A DNA stretch of 64,000 nucleotides. Origin: Carex sylvatica. Its lineage: Eukaryota; Streptophyta; Magnoliopsida; Poales; Cyperaceae. The translations under genes and the position numbers were made by a program. The DNA is taken from positions 279,825-343,824 of the forward strand of contig CAXKVR010000128.1 in NCBI GenBank assembly GCA_964058845.1. The letters are read 5' to 3'. How positions within the stretch are numbered: the first letter of the stretch is position 1; each line of letters starts with the position of its first letter. Positions 11,646-23,109 of the stretch are shown here, in pieces. The notes beneath the pieces are model-generated. The model worked only from the letters and a program-made list of their open reading frames with translations, was not told where the DNA came from and ran no database searches.

Positions 11646-12004
11646 AACGTATACCTAAAATTTATAAATAAATTACACTTTCCCACAATTTAAAAAGTTT
11701 TACAACGTTAACCATTCTCAATGCATTAAAATTTGTGCGTGCAGCATCAAAAGGCACGAAGAATATATTTTAATATATGAATTCTTGATTTAAAATATAA
11801 GTGCACTCAGTACAACATTTTAATACACGCTTTCGTTGAATCAAAATTTGTGTGCGTGAATTCTCAATTTCCGTGATATTTTACTAACACTCCTTCATGG
11901 TTTACTTAGTTTTGTTGAAAAAATTAGCGTCCGAGTTTCCTATAGCATAGCGACATGTCGTCCTACAACCACAAAAAACTATTAATTAGACCATTGAAAT
12001 TGGA
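11646..12004. other. Spacer without recognisable gene
   Basis: AT-rich; contains an imperfect repeat of 'AAAATTTGTGTGCGTG'-like sequence near 11730 and 11840. Nothing coding seen. Confidence 0.35.
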
Positions 12005-12490
12005 GCAGCTTGGTATTTTGAAAAATTTGGAGAAGACGGATGCATGCAATAGCTTTAATTTTTTTGAATTCAATGTTTTCTAGAACTTAGAATGTTATAT
12101 TTAGTTTAATTGATCCTTTTGTTCTTCTTTTGATGTGTTGTGTTTATATTTCAACGGTTTGGTATTGCCTTTAGCTACTTTCATATTTCTTTAATTGTAC
12201 TAATAAAGGCTTACTTGCGCTGAGATGCAGTTAATCGTAAAATAAAATCAGAGTATCCAACAGGCCGATATGTTTATGTATTAAGGCTATAGATAACATC
12301 TAACCTCTTAATAATTTTCTGCACCAATCTATTCCTCCATAGATATAAGCCTATATTTTAAGAGTCTATTAATTCTTCAATCCTTAAAACCAAAAACAAA
12401 AAAGTGGCATTTTTTTCAACCAATACTCGAATTTTAAATTCAAACATTCTTAACTAGTTTTTACAACTATAAAATTTAGTTTGACGCTTT
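12005..12490 (+). repeat. Direct duplication, copy 2
   Basis: Second copy of the 8335-8830 segment in the same orientation. Relative to copy 1 it has small indels and substitutions throughout. The possible coding tail at its start reads 'GAAWYFEKFGEDGC' and meets a TAG soon after, so no function is retained. Confidence 0.85.
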
Positions 12491-12824
12491 CTGTCCCATC
12501 CCTTGTTTTCGCTAATTAGTGGTCATCTCATTCCAAACCTTTCATATGTTTGGTTGCTACTTAAGTTCAGTTAAGAAGGATTAAGTTGCTTACTACAAAC
12601 TAATGTAACTAAAATTATTTTGTTAGGTTGAAGTTTGTTACTTGAGTCATAACTTAAAAGTTCAATTAAGGAAGAAACTGAAAAAAAAAAAAATCTCTGA
12701 CAACAGGCCACATGCGTGGAATAAATTAACCCATGTGAAGAGATAGTTTAACTTGCTCCGTCATAACTCAGACTTTACTTCATCTTAACTTAAGCAATCA
12801 TAAGTTATTCTTGTTTGACGATTT

Positions 12825-14192
12825 ATGGTTTTTTTTTTTTTTTGTAATAACTTAGTTATGTACATTTGAAACAGAATTCAAAAAGATCAGGGAGGAAGAA
12901 TATATGTAAGCATGTACCTTCCGTTTAAAAGAGAATCCTTGACCCACGTGTCGAAATCTGAGGCCCATTTGGGGATGGGCCCACCATTGGGTCCTTTAGC
13001 CTGCAAATTGTGGGTTATATGACCCGACCCGATAATGAGCACTCCATTGTCTCTAAGTGGCTTGAGTGCCTTTCCCAAGTTGTAATGGTACTCTGCACCC
13101 TTCCCGGTCTGTACCGATAGCTGGCATACCGGTATGTTTGCCTCGGGATACATAAGCATCAATGGGACCCATGCACCTTGGTCAAGGCCACGGGTCTTGT
13201 CTTGCTTGACAGGTCCAAACTCGGAATTTTCGAGAAGCTCTGTCACTCTCTGGGCGAGATCAGGTGCACCAGGTCCAGGATACTTGAGCTGAACCATTTT
13301 TTTGTAATTAATTGGTTTTGTTGGATATTAATTGTTACTGAATTATCCTTACAAAAGAAAAAATTAAGGAAAATATGTAAAAATTAACTGCGCTGTTAAT
13401 TGGAAGATCAACTAAGAATCTCTTGAAGGTAATTGCACTTGGAACCTTTTGTTGTATAAATATAATGACATTGTAGGCCTTATCATTCCAAAAGAAAACT
13501 AATCCTCGATCGACCAAATAATTAGAAATTCAAGTAGCTAGCTAGCGAGATGAACTATACAATAAAATGTTTAATTAATTTATGGGGACAACTAATACAA
13601 AATTCTGTAAGTATTTGGTGAATAAAAAATGACTATTGCTCAAGGTAAATCAACAGAAATTGATATTCCAGAGGGTATCATCATTACCGACTCAAATATC
13701 TGCAAAGATACCGATACTGTTATGCACTTTTATGTACAGTTTACCCTCGTGATACTCACAAGAATAAAATGTTTCATTTTAACCATAATCTGGACTTCAA
13801 CACAAAATTTTGAGAGGAGTTGTGGGTGTGTTAGTATTGAGATTTACTGAACATCATTTTTGGTGTTTAATTATATATCTGATAATTAACGCCTTCTGGA
13901 GGCAGTGAATATAAATATACAGACTACAATTGCGTTATAACTGGAGATGAGATATTGGTAGTGCGTTGGCTTTTGTTGGTTTCTAATATTTTTCCACACC
14001 CTTTGTAGAAATGTGCTATATGTGCAAAGAGACACTGAAGCATTTCACCGTATAAGGACAAAATGACTTCATCATACAGTGATGTAAATGTTGACTAGAA
14101 ATGTATTATAGAGGTAATTTATGCATCCCACTCCCACCTATGGACTTCTATTTGTTGAAATCACCTTTTTAGTTATGTGAGATGAATATGCA
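12825..14192 (-). repeat. Right arm (inner part) of the inverted duplication
   Basis: Reverse-complement partner of about 3025-4750. The match is broken between about 13570 and 13780, where some 200 bp of unrelated sequence takes the place of the exon 1 segment. It stops at about 12825, just short of where exon 3 should begin. Beyond 14192 the partner sequence resumes at 17558, after the inserted element. Confidence 0.85.
12918..13288 (-). pseudogene. LigB/DODA-like fragment: exon 2 only
   Basis: Inverted copy of exon 2 of the dioxygenase gene. It keeps exactly the same exon length (371 nt), an open frame, and both flanking splice signals (CAG before 'CTCAAG', GT after 'GGAAG'). Exon 1 and exon 3 are absent from the neighbourhood, so no dioxygenase can be made. 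One telling change is 'LDQGAWVP' in place of LDHGAWVP: the conserved active-site-region His has become Gln. Other changes are mostly conservative, so the copy is fairly young. It could still be transcribed by read-through, but that cannot be judged here. Confidence 0.9.
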
Positions 14193-14584
14193 TTCCTATA
14201 AGAGTGAGGATATCTCAAAATAGTAAACAAGTAGGTAGAAAATCACTACTTTTAAATGGTATAAAATATTTAGATCAAGTAATTTTCTAACTATCTATTT
14301 TTTAAAAATAGTAAAGAAATTCTAAAAAATGTAAAATTTGGTCTTCAAGTATATTTTCAGAAAAAGGTCGTGTTTAACGATTCGAATAGACTGTTTGAAC
14401 TTCAAAAATAGAAATATGAATCCATACCACATGTCAATCCATAATATGTATATTATCATGGGTAATTATAATATCTCCGTCTAACAATCCCCAATCTATC
14501 CCCCAATATCTAACGAACTAATTAACTGTTTTTAGTTAACTGTCTTTCCCGATCAGAAAAAAATATAAAATTACTCTTCTATCT

Positions 14585-15440
14585 CATTTAAATCTGAACT
14601 CTCCTCTTTATCTTTTCTTCTCTCTCCGCTCCAAACCCTTCACAGCCTCCGCCTTGCCACCCCGCTGCCCCGCCACCCTGCTGCTCCGCGACCTGAACCT
14701 GCACTAACCTCCTCCAATCCGACAGCGACGATCTCCTCAAACCTATGTTGCATGGATACGGATACGGTGATACGGTAATTTTCAAAAATGAAGGATACGA
14801 TACGACTATTATATATAATATTTTTAACTATATTATTAATTCAAATACTTGTATTATAAAAATTAAATATGAAAATATAACATTATAGCGAAATATACAC
14901 TAAATATAATAAAAACTCTATTATAACACAAGTTTAAAATGATGTAGTGGTAGAGGCTTATGGGTGATATGGCACAGCACCCCTCTTCGATTCTCCTTGG
15001 CAGCAAAAAAAATTCAATTTTGGCGCGGTGCACGGTAGACCACGCGGTTTGGTGCACGGTCTATGGTGGTCCAAACGTATCCCAGGGGTATCTGAGACGT
15101 ATCCAGACGAGTCAAGCCGTATCGGAGACCGTATCAAGAGAGGAAGGATACGCCACGTAAGCCGATACGCCAGTTGATGTATCGGAGCCGTATCGGGTGC
15201 GTATCCATATCCGATACGCACCCGACACGGGTATGGATCCCTATGGGTCGTATCTGGGTAACATAACCTCAAACCCTCGCCGAAAACCTAGCAGCGGCGA
15301 TCTCCTCAAACCCTCACCGGAACCCTAGCAGCGACGATCTCCTCAAATCTTCGCCAGAACCCACTGGATCCACCTCTGGCATAGGATTTGAGAAGGATAT
15401 TGCAGATCAGAGGAAGCGGTCAATGGCATTGAATAGTAAG
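14585..15440. other. GC-rich, possibly gene-derived cargo with an inserted GATACG-rich block
   Basis: The stretches 14585-14745 and 15266-15440 are far richer in GC than their surroundings and share 'GCGACGATCTCCTCAAA'. About 15360-15432 looks like the end of an exon ('GFEKDIADQRKRSMALN') before a GT-rich donor-like site. Between them, about 14746-15265, sits sequence crowded with GGATACG/CGTATCC, with ends 'TATGTTGCATGGATACGG' and, inverted, 'TATGTTACCCAGATACG', probably a separate small DNA element. I do not recognise the gene the flanks came from. Capture by the surrounding Mutator-type element (a Pack-MULE) is an inference. Confidence 0.45.
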
Positions 15441-15739
15441 ATCCGTGCTTTGATTTTAAATTTTCATTTTCAAGTAGAAATTTTTAATTTATATTTGGTT
15501 AGTAAGGTCCGTGCTTTTGATTTTTAATTTTCATTTAGAAATAAAAATTTTAATTTAGATTTAGTTATTAATAAATTTCTCTTTTAATTTAGATTTTAAT
15601 TTTAATTTATAGAAATTTTCAATTTTGATTATAATTTTTTCCACCTAATCATTCTCTATTTAACCCCCAACTAACTAACTTTCTCTTTTAACTATAACTA
15701 CAATTTCTAACAATCTTTATTTCTTTCATATTTCTTCCT

Positions 15740-15975
15740 TTCTCTTCTACCTCTATTTTTCTCTTTCACATTCATCTTCTTCCCCCATCTCCCTCTCCCA
15801 CCTCCTTCTCCTACCTCCCTCTCTCACCTCCGCCTCCCACCTCCGCCTCCCACACCTCACCTCACCTCTGTCTCTACCTCCCTCTCCCACCTCCGCATCA
15901 CACCTCCACCTCCGCCTTCATTTTTTCATCGATAAGATCCCCCTCTCTCCCATCTCTCACTCTCTCCCACCTCGA
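15740..15975. repeat. Polypyrimidine (CT-rich) tract
   Basis: Over 200 bp almost without purines on the + strand, built from loose repeats of CTCCCACCTCCG and CTCCCTCTC. Low-complexity; no coding sense on either strand. Confidence 0.8.
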
Positions 15976-16439
15976 AATGGTAAATACAATAAGTTCCCTC
16001 CCTCCTACACTTTTGCCTCGATTTTTTCCGTCTATACCTACTGCTCTCACTTCAATGAATGTTCTGCCATAAATCATCCGTCACTCCATTCCAATCATGA
16101 CACCTCTGCCGGAGATGAATATTTTAATGTGTATAAATGAATACTTCAACGTGTATGAATGAATACTAGAGCATGTCTCTACCGGGTCAGATCCATCACT
16201 GTCGACCATATCAAAATTATTTTGTATATGCGGATGCAATTAATCTCTTTCATGTCTATGTTTTTCTTCCTCATGAAGTATCGAGTTTTGCAAAGAACAA
16301 AACTTTATTAATGGTGAATTAGGCTACTGCGTACTAAGTAAATGACATAAAAACAAATTTGAAAAAAAAAATAGAGTTATATGAATGAATACTTGATGTC
16401 TTAGATATGAATACTTGAACGTGTATTAATGAATACTTC

Positions 16440-17475
16440 ATATCTTAGGGATGAATACTTGCGTGACAAGATATTAATACTTGTGCAACGGACAACTCGA
16501 AAGTATATCAACATGGATCTCATTTGAAAGATAAAATTGTGTAGAAAACGTTCGTGGTTTTAGATTTGCAAAATTATTTACATATCATTAGAAATATTGG
16601 TTAGATTGAACAGAGAAAAAAAAACTCACCTCTAAAAACGTGTAAAAGATTGATGAACGTGTAAAAGATGGATGAGTGATGTGTCCAGTTTTTATATTTG
16701 CACTTGCACAACAATGATAAATACTTTCTCGATAAGGGATAAATATTTGTGCAATGGACAACTCAAAAGTAGGTCATCATGGATCTCATTTGAAAGATAA
16801 AATTATGTATAAAATATTCGTGATTTTAGATTTGCAAAATTTCTCACTGATCGTCAGAAAAATTGATTAGATTGAACAGAGAAAAAAAACACCTCTAAAA
16901 ATGTGTAAAAAATGGATTAATAATGTGTTCAGTTTTTATATTTGCACTTGCACGACGAGGATGAATATTTTCTCGATAAGGGATGAATACTTGTGCATCG
17001 GACAACTCGAAAGTATGTCATCATGGATCTCATTTAAAAGATAAGATTATGTAGAAAATATTCGTTGTTTTAGATTTGCAAAATTCCTCACCGATTGTCA
17101 GAAAATATTGATTAGATTGAACGGAGAAAAAAAACTCCACCTCTAAAAATGTGTAAAAGATGAATGAGTAACGTGTCCAGTTTTTATATTTACAGTTGCA
17201 CGATGATGATGAATACTTTCTCGATAGAGGATGAATACTTGTGCAACAGACAACTCAAAAGTATGTCATCATGGATCTCATTTGAAAAATAAAATTATGT
17301 AGAAAATATTCGTAGTTTTAGATTTGCAAAATTACTCACCGATCGTTAGAAATATTGATTAGATTGAACGAAAAAAAAAACTCACCTCTAAAAACGTGTT
17401 CAATTTTTTTTTTTAAATACTTGATATATTATATATGAATGTTTAATGTGTTATAGATGAATACTTACTCGTCAG
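16440..17475. repeat. Tandem array of a ~247-bp unit, four copies
   Basis: Units are marked by 'ATACTTGTGCAACGGACAAC' or close at about 16477, 16742, 16987 and 17235. Each continues with 'CATCATGGATCTCATTTGAA', 'TTTTAGATTTGCAAAAT', 'GATTAGATTGAACAGAG' and 'GTGTCCAGTTTTTATATTT'. The short motif GATGAATACTT also recurs outside the array from about 16110. The array fills the right third of the 14202-17548 element. Confidence 0.9.
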
Positions 17476-17557
17476 TTGTAAAAATTTTCAAATAAATGGA
17501 AGATTGTTACAAGATAGCTAGGTGCTCCCTATTATCATAGCCTCACTCTTCCTAAAA

Positions 17558-17810
17558 CAGTGTATTTAAAATAATATGTATCAAATTCAAAAGGGAAGAT
17601 TTGATACCCCTAATTGCCATAATATCTAAGGGATCTAGACTTTCCAGTATTGTGATAATTCAAAATGAAAAAGAAAAGCCTCAATGGTGCTATTTCACAA
17701 GTTGGCCATTTTTTTCTTAAGAAAAGAGCGGGATAAAATATTTCAGTCCTAGGGATCATATTTAATTAATATACAATTTATTGAACAATTAACATTAAAA
17801 GGACATCTTA
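17558..17810 (-). repeat. Right arm (outer part) of the inverted duplication
   Basis: Read on the minus strand this matches about 2760-3015: 'TTCAATAAATTGTATAT', 'TTTATCCCGC', 'TGGCCAACTTGTGA' and 'TATTATTTTAAATACA' occur in the same order in both. It ends close to the 3' end of the alcohol dehydrogenase gene. Confidence 0.82.
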
Positions 17811-17874
17811 CACAAATTCTCAATTATTAGTTCCAAAATATGGCAATTACCAGACAAAGGAAACCTGTTCCTTT

Positions 17875-20800
17875 TTAACTGATTTCAACAACTGCTCGGC
17901 CGACAATCTTTCCCTTGTCAAGGTCATCATAGACACTATTTGCCTCTTCAATTTTGCATTTTCTAGAAATGGTGTCTTTTAGGTTAAAAATCCCAGATTC
18001 GGCGAGCTTCACGATTTGGGGAAGATCTTGTCTTGCTCTTGCACCATACGAACCAATTATCTTCACCTATTTTAAATTTTAAATAAATATGACAATTTAG
18101 TTAAATTTTACAATTTTTATTTGAAAAAATGTTCGAGTGCAGAAAATATTATGGGTTAAAAATCCCTTTCTTACCTAGTTCCAACCAAGGATGTCCAGAA
18201 GATTTCTTTTTTAAACAGTGTAAAGGATGGGCAATTTAGACATTCATAAAATATTGTGGCATACATGATATCATCTATATTTTTTCTAGCTATTATCTAT
18301 GTTGCCAGTTGATATATAGGGTTATAATATGCTTAGATTTCCATACGGATGCCCCTAAAATAGGTAATAAAATTGAACTCAAGTAGAGCATAGTTTATTA
18401 TACATTTTGTATTAACAGTATATTTTCTTATGTGATAATAGCCTTTATGTACAGGATATATGATACCTGTCTACGAACAAGACGCGTGATATCAATCTCA
18501 CCAACGACATTTGTTGCGGCAAGGCCAATCATGACTGCTTTGCCCCCATCTCTTACGCTTTGGGTGCACTGTGCGAATGTAAGTGCCTTTCCCAATGCCT
18601 CCACCGCCACATCAACACCTCTCCCATCTGTTATTTCCTGCTCATTATTAAAATGAAGTTGAACTTTCCTGGTTATATTATTCATATCCATCTATATTGA
18701 GAAGAAAATTTATGGGAACATGTTAGGCTCACTTCCATTGTTACAGGGCTTTTGCAAAAATGCCCCCTATATACCAGCATTTGCTGAATAGTGGCATTTC
18801 AAACAATGCCAATTTTCAAGTACTAAATTGCAAAAATGACCATTTTGCGTAGGATTAGATTAGACTGATTTGTGAATAGCGGTATGTCTCTGAATCTCTA
18901 AAACCTAACCCCAGTCACTTATTTGATAAAAAGAAATTGAAATAAACAATTATTATTGATAAGCCACAACACAATGGAAAGTAGGCTTCACAAAAATGCA
19001 ATAGAGAGAACATATTTTGTTTGATTATTTGTGTGTTCATGTAATGGACTTATCTTTTGCAAATAAATCATGCCCTTTTAGTAAGGATAACTGGGAATGT
19101 TTATTTCTTTTTGTGCGTGCAAAACAAAAAATGTTGAATGCTGGGTCACTTCAATAGTTTTTATGGCATAAAAACAAACACAGAAACTAAACAAAACGAA
19201 AAAGATGGATAAATTAGGAAATTTCCAAGTATATAGGAAATTTCCAAGGATAAATTAGGAAATTTCTTTTTGTTTGATTATACCAGTATTCATATAATTC
19301 TCAAAAAAAAAAAAAGAGGTTACCAGTAACTTCTCAATATTGACCAAGCATTAGGAAATTTCCAAGTAAATAAAAAAATAGAAATTAAGTAGAAGCTTGT
19401 GCAATACAAACCTTTATCCTCTCTACAGCATCCTCATTTCTAGCATTTACAGTGTGTGTTGCACCAAGTAATTTAGCATTGGTTAGTTTCTCGTCTAGTA
19501 CATCAACAGCTATCACTTCTGATGCGCCAAATGCTTTTGCTATCTGTATACAGCTGCATTCACATATTTTTTTAATCAAATATTACACCAATTACTTATT
19601 TTATTTAAAATTACTAAACAAGGCCTTTAACTACCTTATATATGGATTGCAGCAAAGTCTTTCTTATTTAAGTATCATAAAAATTAAATCCGAAGCACCT
19701 TCTGCTAGTATCTCTTTTGCAACACCAGGAATATATTAATACAAGAACATAATTCCTCAACTCAAACTTGTATATTTCAAAATTTTATATAAAAAGGCAC
19801 AAATTATCTTGTTAAGGCTTGTTCTTTCCATAGGACATAGGTTATGATCAGGGGCGGATCTTAAGGTAGTGTAGTGGGTGCTTAGCAACCCCCATGATTT
19901 TTTAAATTTTCATCATGCGTATAGAAATTTAATTGAAATTTTTGTTTTTTTACAAGTTTTTATATAGCTCAGCCTCCTCATAAAAATGTCAAATGTGTGC
20001 TTGTAGCCTAGTGGTTAGATTCTACTTTGTGGTTGTGGAGACTTGATTTATCCCAGTGATAACACATCATGCATTTTTACATTTCAGTCCTCCAATCTGA
20101 AGTTTCTAGTTTTGCCCCTAGTTATGATCCTGTCAATTATAAGCAAGAAGCATCTGAAAAGGGTGGCACTTCACTGAAACTTCTAAAAGATACATGATTA
20201 TGTTCCATTTAGTTTTATCCAAGTTTTATTTACTATTACTGTAATGAAAATAAAAAGCAAAAAAGAAGGAACAGAGAGAAAAAAACCTTGATCCAACACC
20301 ACCAACTCCAATTACAGCAACTGAGTCACCTGCACGCATCTCAGCTGCATGTCTCATGGCACCATACGCTGTAAACACCGCACAACCTAGAATTGCTGAT
20401 TCAGTGTACGGCAGTGTGTTTGGAAGCACCGCAAGTGCATTTGCAGGAACTACACAGTACTCTGCTAATCCCCCCATGCTGTACATATACACTGGTTTCC
20501 CTGTTAATAACCGAAAAGTTAGAAATAATATTCAAGGAAGAGGGAGGCTACGGTACTATGCATAGCGCATAATGGTCCGTACTATGGATCAATATCAAGT
20601 GATTTTCTACCTATCTGAAAAAATAGTAAAAAAAATCTAAATAATGTAAAATTTGGTCTGTAAATATTTACTGGTACGAGTTTTCTATGTACCATTTCGA
20701 AGAAATAGTCTGGTTTCGCCATCATAGAGTGTTCCTTTAGCACGATTATATGCAAAGAAAGCCTCACACAGATCTTCTTGACCCTAGAGTAAAAAATGCA

Positions 20801-21821
20801 TTAGATTGTTAAATTTAACTAAATAACTACAAAAGTTTGGGATCAGATAGGAAAAAAAAAAGAATTCACCTTTACACAGTAAAAGCAATTCCCACAAGGC
20901 ATGATGAAGGCACCGACCACCTGACTTCCAATAGGAAACCTGAAATTTCACACGAAGAATTTAAAACCACACTGGTCGTATCAAGTTTTAAAGTAATCAA
21001 ATTCTGTAATTTTTGTCACACGAAGAATTGATTGCTTATTGCATGTACAAGATTTTTTTTTTATTTTGATAAAAGACTATATAGCCGGTTTCACATGTAC
21101 AAGAAAATGAAGAGAGAAATATGCATATACCTCTGTTTAACTAAATTGTCAGTGTGGGCCCCATGCTCGACCACTTCTCCAGTAATCTCGTGGCCAATAA
21201 CACAAGGACTGGAGAAGGGGAGCTCTCCTTTCATTACATGTAGATCCGAATGACAAACGCCACATCCTACATGCATAACCATTTCCAAATTTATTGAACT
21301 ATTGAAAAAATCAGAAGCAACATCTTTTGAGAAACATAATAGTATATTTTTTAAATTGCAACCTGCTTTTAATGCTATTCTTAGTTCTTAACTTCTCTTT
21401 GCAAAGAAAGAGTACACTGTGGTGATTTCTCTTTTTTTCTCTCTAATTTAAGTTCGCTTATAGCTTAAATTGACACATGAAAAAGGTACAAAAATTAACT
21501 AGATTTGATAATAGAATGATAACAATTTCGAGATGATTGCAAAGCAAAAATGGAGCTACCTTTGGTCTTGATTAGAACCTCTCCAGCTTTGGGTCGGGGC
21601 ATCTTAAATTCCTCAATAGAGAGGGGTCGACCCGGTTCGTAGAAAACGACACCCCTCATGAAGGAGGTACCTCCTCCGACGTTGTACCCGGCGGCGGAGG
21701 TGGTGGCGCCACCTCCCTCTGAGGAGGAGGTGGAGAGGCATCGCGGAAAAAGTCTTGGAATGGAGTTACCGGAGAGGAGGCGACGGTGGAGAGAGCGAGC
21801 GAAAGAGGAGAACTGCGCCAT
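17875..21821 (-). CDS. Zinc-binding alcohol dehydrogenase (GroES-like, MDR family), probably organellar
   Basis: Eight exons on the minus strand: 21821-21560, 21266-21131, 20939-20870, 20783-20693, 20500-20287, 19553-19412, 18637-18467, 18066-17875. All junctions are GT-AG and in phase, giving 425 residues. The protein resembles the plant zinc alcohol dehydrogenase represented by Arabidopsis At5g63620. Seen: a Ser/Arg-rich N-terminus with 'FARSLHRRLLSGNS', suggesting a mitochondrial or plastid transit peptide; catalytic zinc residues in 'GCGVCHSD' and 'GHE' (about 89-114); the structural zinc cysteines 148, 151, 154 and 162 in 'CGNCFYC' and 'EDLC'; the dinucleotide-binding 'GVGGVG' near 252-257. 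It should oxidise or reduce an alcohol/aldehyde with NAD(P); the substrate is unknown. Two transposon copies lie in introns and leave the splice sites intact. Confidence 0.93.
19849..20120. mobile_element. Short hAT element in an alcohol dehydrogenase intron
   Basis: A 272-bp element with ends 'CAGGGGCGGATC' and '...TTTGCCCCTA', flanked by a perfect 8-bp duplication GTTATGAT (19841-19848 and 20121-20128), the hallmark of hAT transposons. It lies in intron 5, hundreds of bases from the exon borders. A line of 'GTAGCCTAGTGGTTAG' at 19995-20010 resembles a tRNA A box, but the ends and duplication show a DNA element. Confidence 0.88.
20531..20690. mobile_element. Truncated GAGGGAGGCTA-type MITE next to an exon
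   Basis: Begins 'GAGGGAGGCTACGGTACTAT' and continues 'TATCAAGTGATTTTCTACC', 'AATGTAAAATTTGGTCT', as in the complete copies at 45494 and 48338, but its right end is missing. It runs to within a few bases of the exon 4 splice donor at 20692 of the alcohol dehydrogenase gene. Confidence 0.75.
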
Positions 21822-22502
21822 TGGTGAGAACTGAGGATTGAGAGAGATCAGTTGGCGAGTGAGAAAGATGGAGAGAAGACTTCGTTTTATTATTGTTTAG
21901 GACTGTATTAATACTTAACAGGGCTGGTACAGAATAAGAAATCCCTAAAGTAACTTAGAATTTGTAATTGGATCTGGACCGTTTGATCTTCTCTGACATG
22001 AATATTAAAGAGCCGAATAGGCATCGAATTATGATTGGACGGTCCATATTTAAAAGCATAATTTCTGTTACTTAAGAAGATTTGTGCCAGCTGTTACAGA
22101 GAACCGAGTTTGTGTCCCAACCAATTTAGGTACCGTTTTGACACGAATTAAGTTGGAATTTAGAGTTGAATTAGCATGGATTTAGAATTAGGCCACCGTG
22201 CCACCGATAAATTTATTTTTTTTAAATATCATGTAGGATTAGAAAATAAAATTAGAAATCAACTCATTTCAGGTAAAAATATAAATTCTAAATTAAAAAA
22301 GTATTAGCATGAAGCTATAAATACTAATAATTCTTCACCACTCCTCTCTCTACTTATATTATTTTTCTTTGAGTTTAATTATTTATTCTGTATTTGTATT
22401 TATTATTTCTATCACTTTATTTAGTTGATAACTTTTCAATTATGTACTACTAATTTGAAGTTAATAAGAACTATTTATATTTGTCATTTTTATTATTGGT
22501 GT
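21822..22502. other. 5' region of the alcohol dehydrogenase gene and spacer
   Basis: Begins with a short purine-rich leader ('GAGAGAGATCAGTTGGCGAG' on +). Promoter elements are not distinct enough to call. Further out is AT-rich spacer with no gene. Confidence 0.4.
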
Positions 22503-22658
22503 CAAAGATTTAAATAGCATTTATCGTGTTATAGTGGAATGGCTATTTAATAGCGCTAAGTTCATATACCATAGCATGCTATAAGCGTTAATAGCATCAT
22601 AAATTTTATGGTCCAAAAAACGCTACAACAGCGCAATAACACGCGATTTAGAACCCTA
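22503..22658. mobile_element. hAT-type MITE
   Basis: A 156-bp element flanked by a perfect 8-bp duplication ATTGGTGT (22495-22502 and 22659-22666). Its ends 'CAAAGATTTAAATAGC' and, inverted, 'TAGGGTTCTAAATCGC' are diverged inverted repeats. Same end type as the pieces at 40275, 55780, 57491 and 58800. Confidence 0.85.
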
Positions 22659-23109
22659 ATTGGTGTGAAATTAAGCTAATAAAACTCGACTTTTGCAAAA
22701 TGCACAAAGACACAATTTGTGATTGATTCAATACTTTGCTATATTAGAGCATGACCAACAACTACTTAAAGAAAGAAAAAAAAAGATAATAAAACAACTA
22801 TATAAGTAAATGTAGAATTATAAATTATTTACGAAATTGATCTTCTTCTTGAAATATCACATGTTATTTTGGACTACTATTTTAGAAGGAAAAGGGTGCA
22901 AATTGGGGAACCAAACAGAAGGTACGTATCAAAATAAAAGGATAAAGCAGAGGTCCCACAATAATAAACTAACATAGTGGTTGCAACAGATCCTAGTTAA
23001 GAACTTATCCTTTAATTGACCTTTGACTGTTTTTGTGTAAAAATATACATTTGATACGTTGAATCTGTAGATAAAAACAGATTAACAGGGTAAACAATTT
23101 GGTTGTCTA

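Larger units (their letters stand above)
14202..17548. mobile_element. 3.3-kb Mutator-type element inserted in the duplicate
   Basis: The left end 'GAGTGAGGATAT' and right end 'CATAGCCTCACTC' are inverted matches of the MITE family seen at 45494 and 48338. Flanks are TTCCTATAA (14193-14201) and TTCCTAAAA (17549-17557), a 9-bp duplication with one mismatch. The homologous uninterrupted sequence stands at about 3014-3030 of the left duplication arm, so the insertion is visible as a present/absent pair. Positions 14202-14460 resemble the inside of the family's MITEs; the interior holds GC-rich gene-like sequence, a CT-rich tract and a 247-bp tandem array. No transposase is seen. Confidence 0.72.

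Noticed and set aside
19995..20060. tRNA gene or SINE suggested by GTAGCCTAGTGGTTAG
   Set aside because: No B box at the right distance and no cloverleaf. The sequence lies in a hAT element with a perfect 8-bp duplication.
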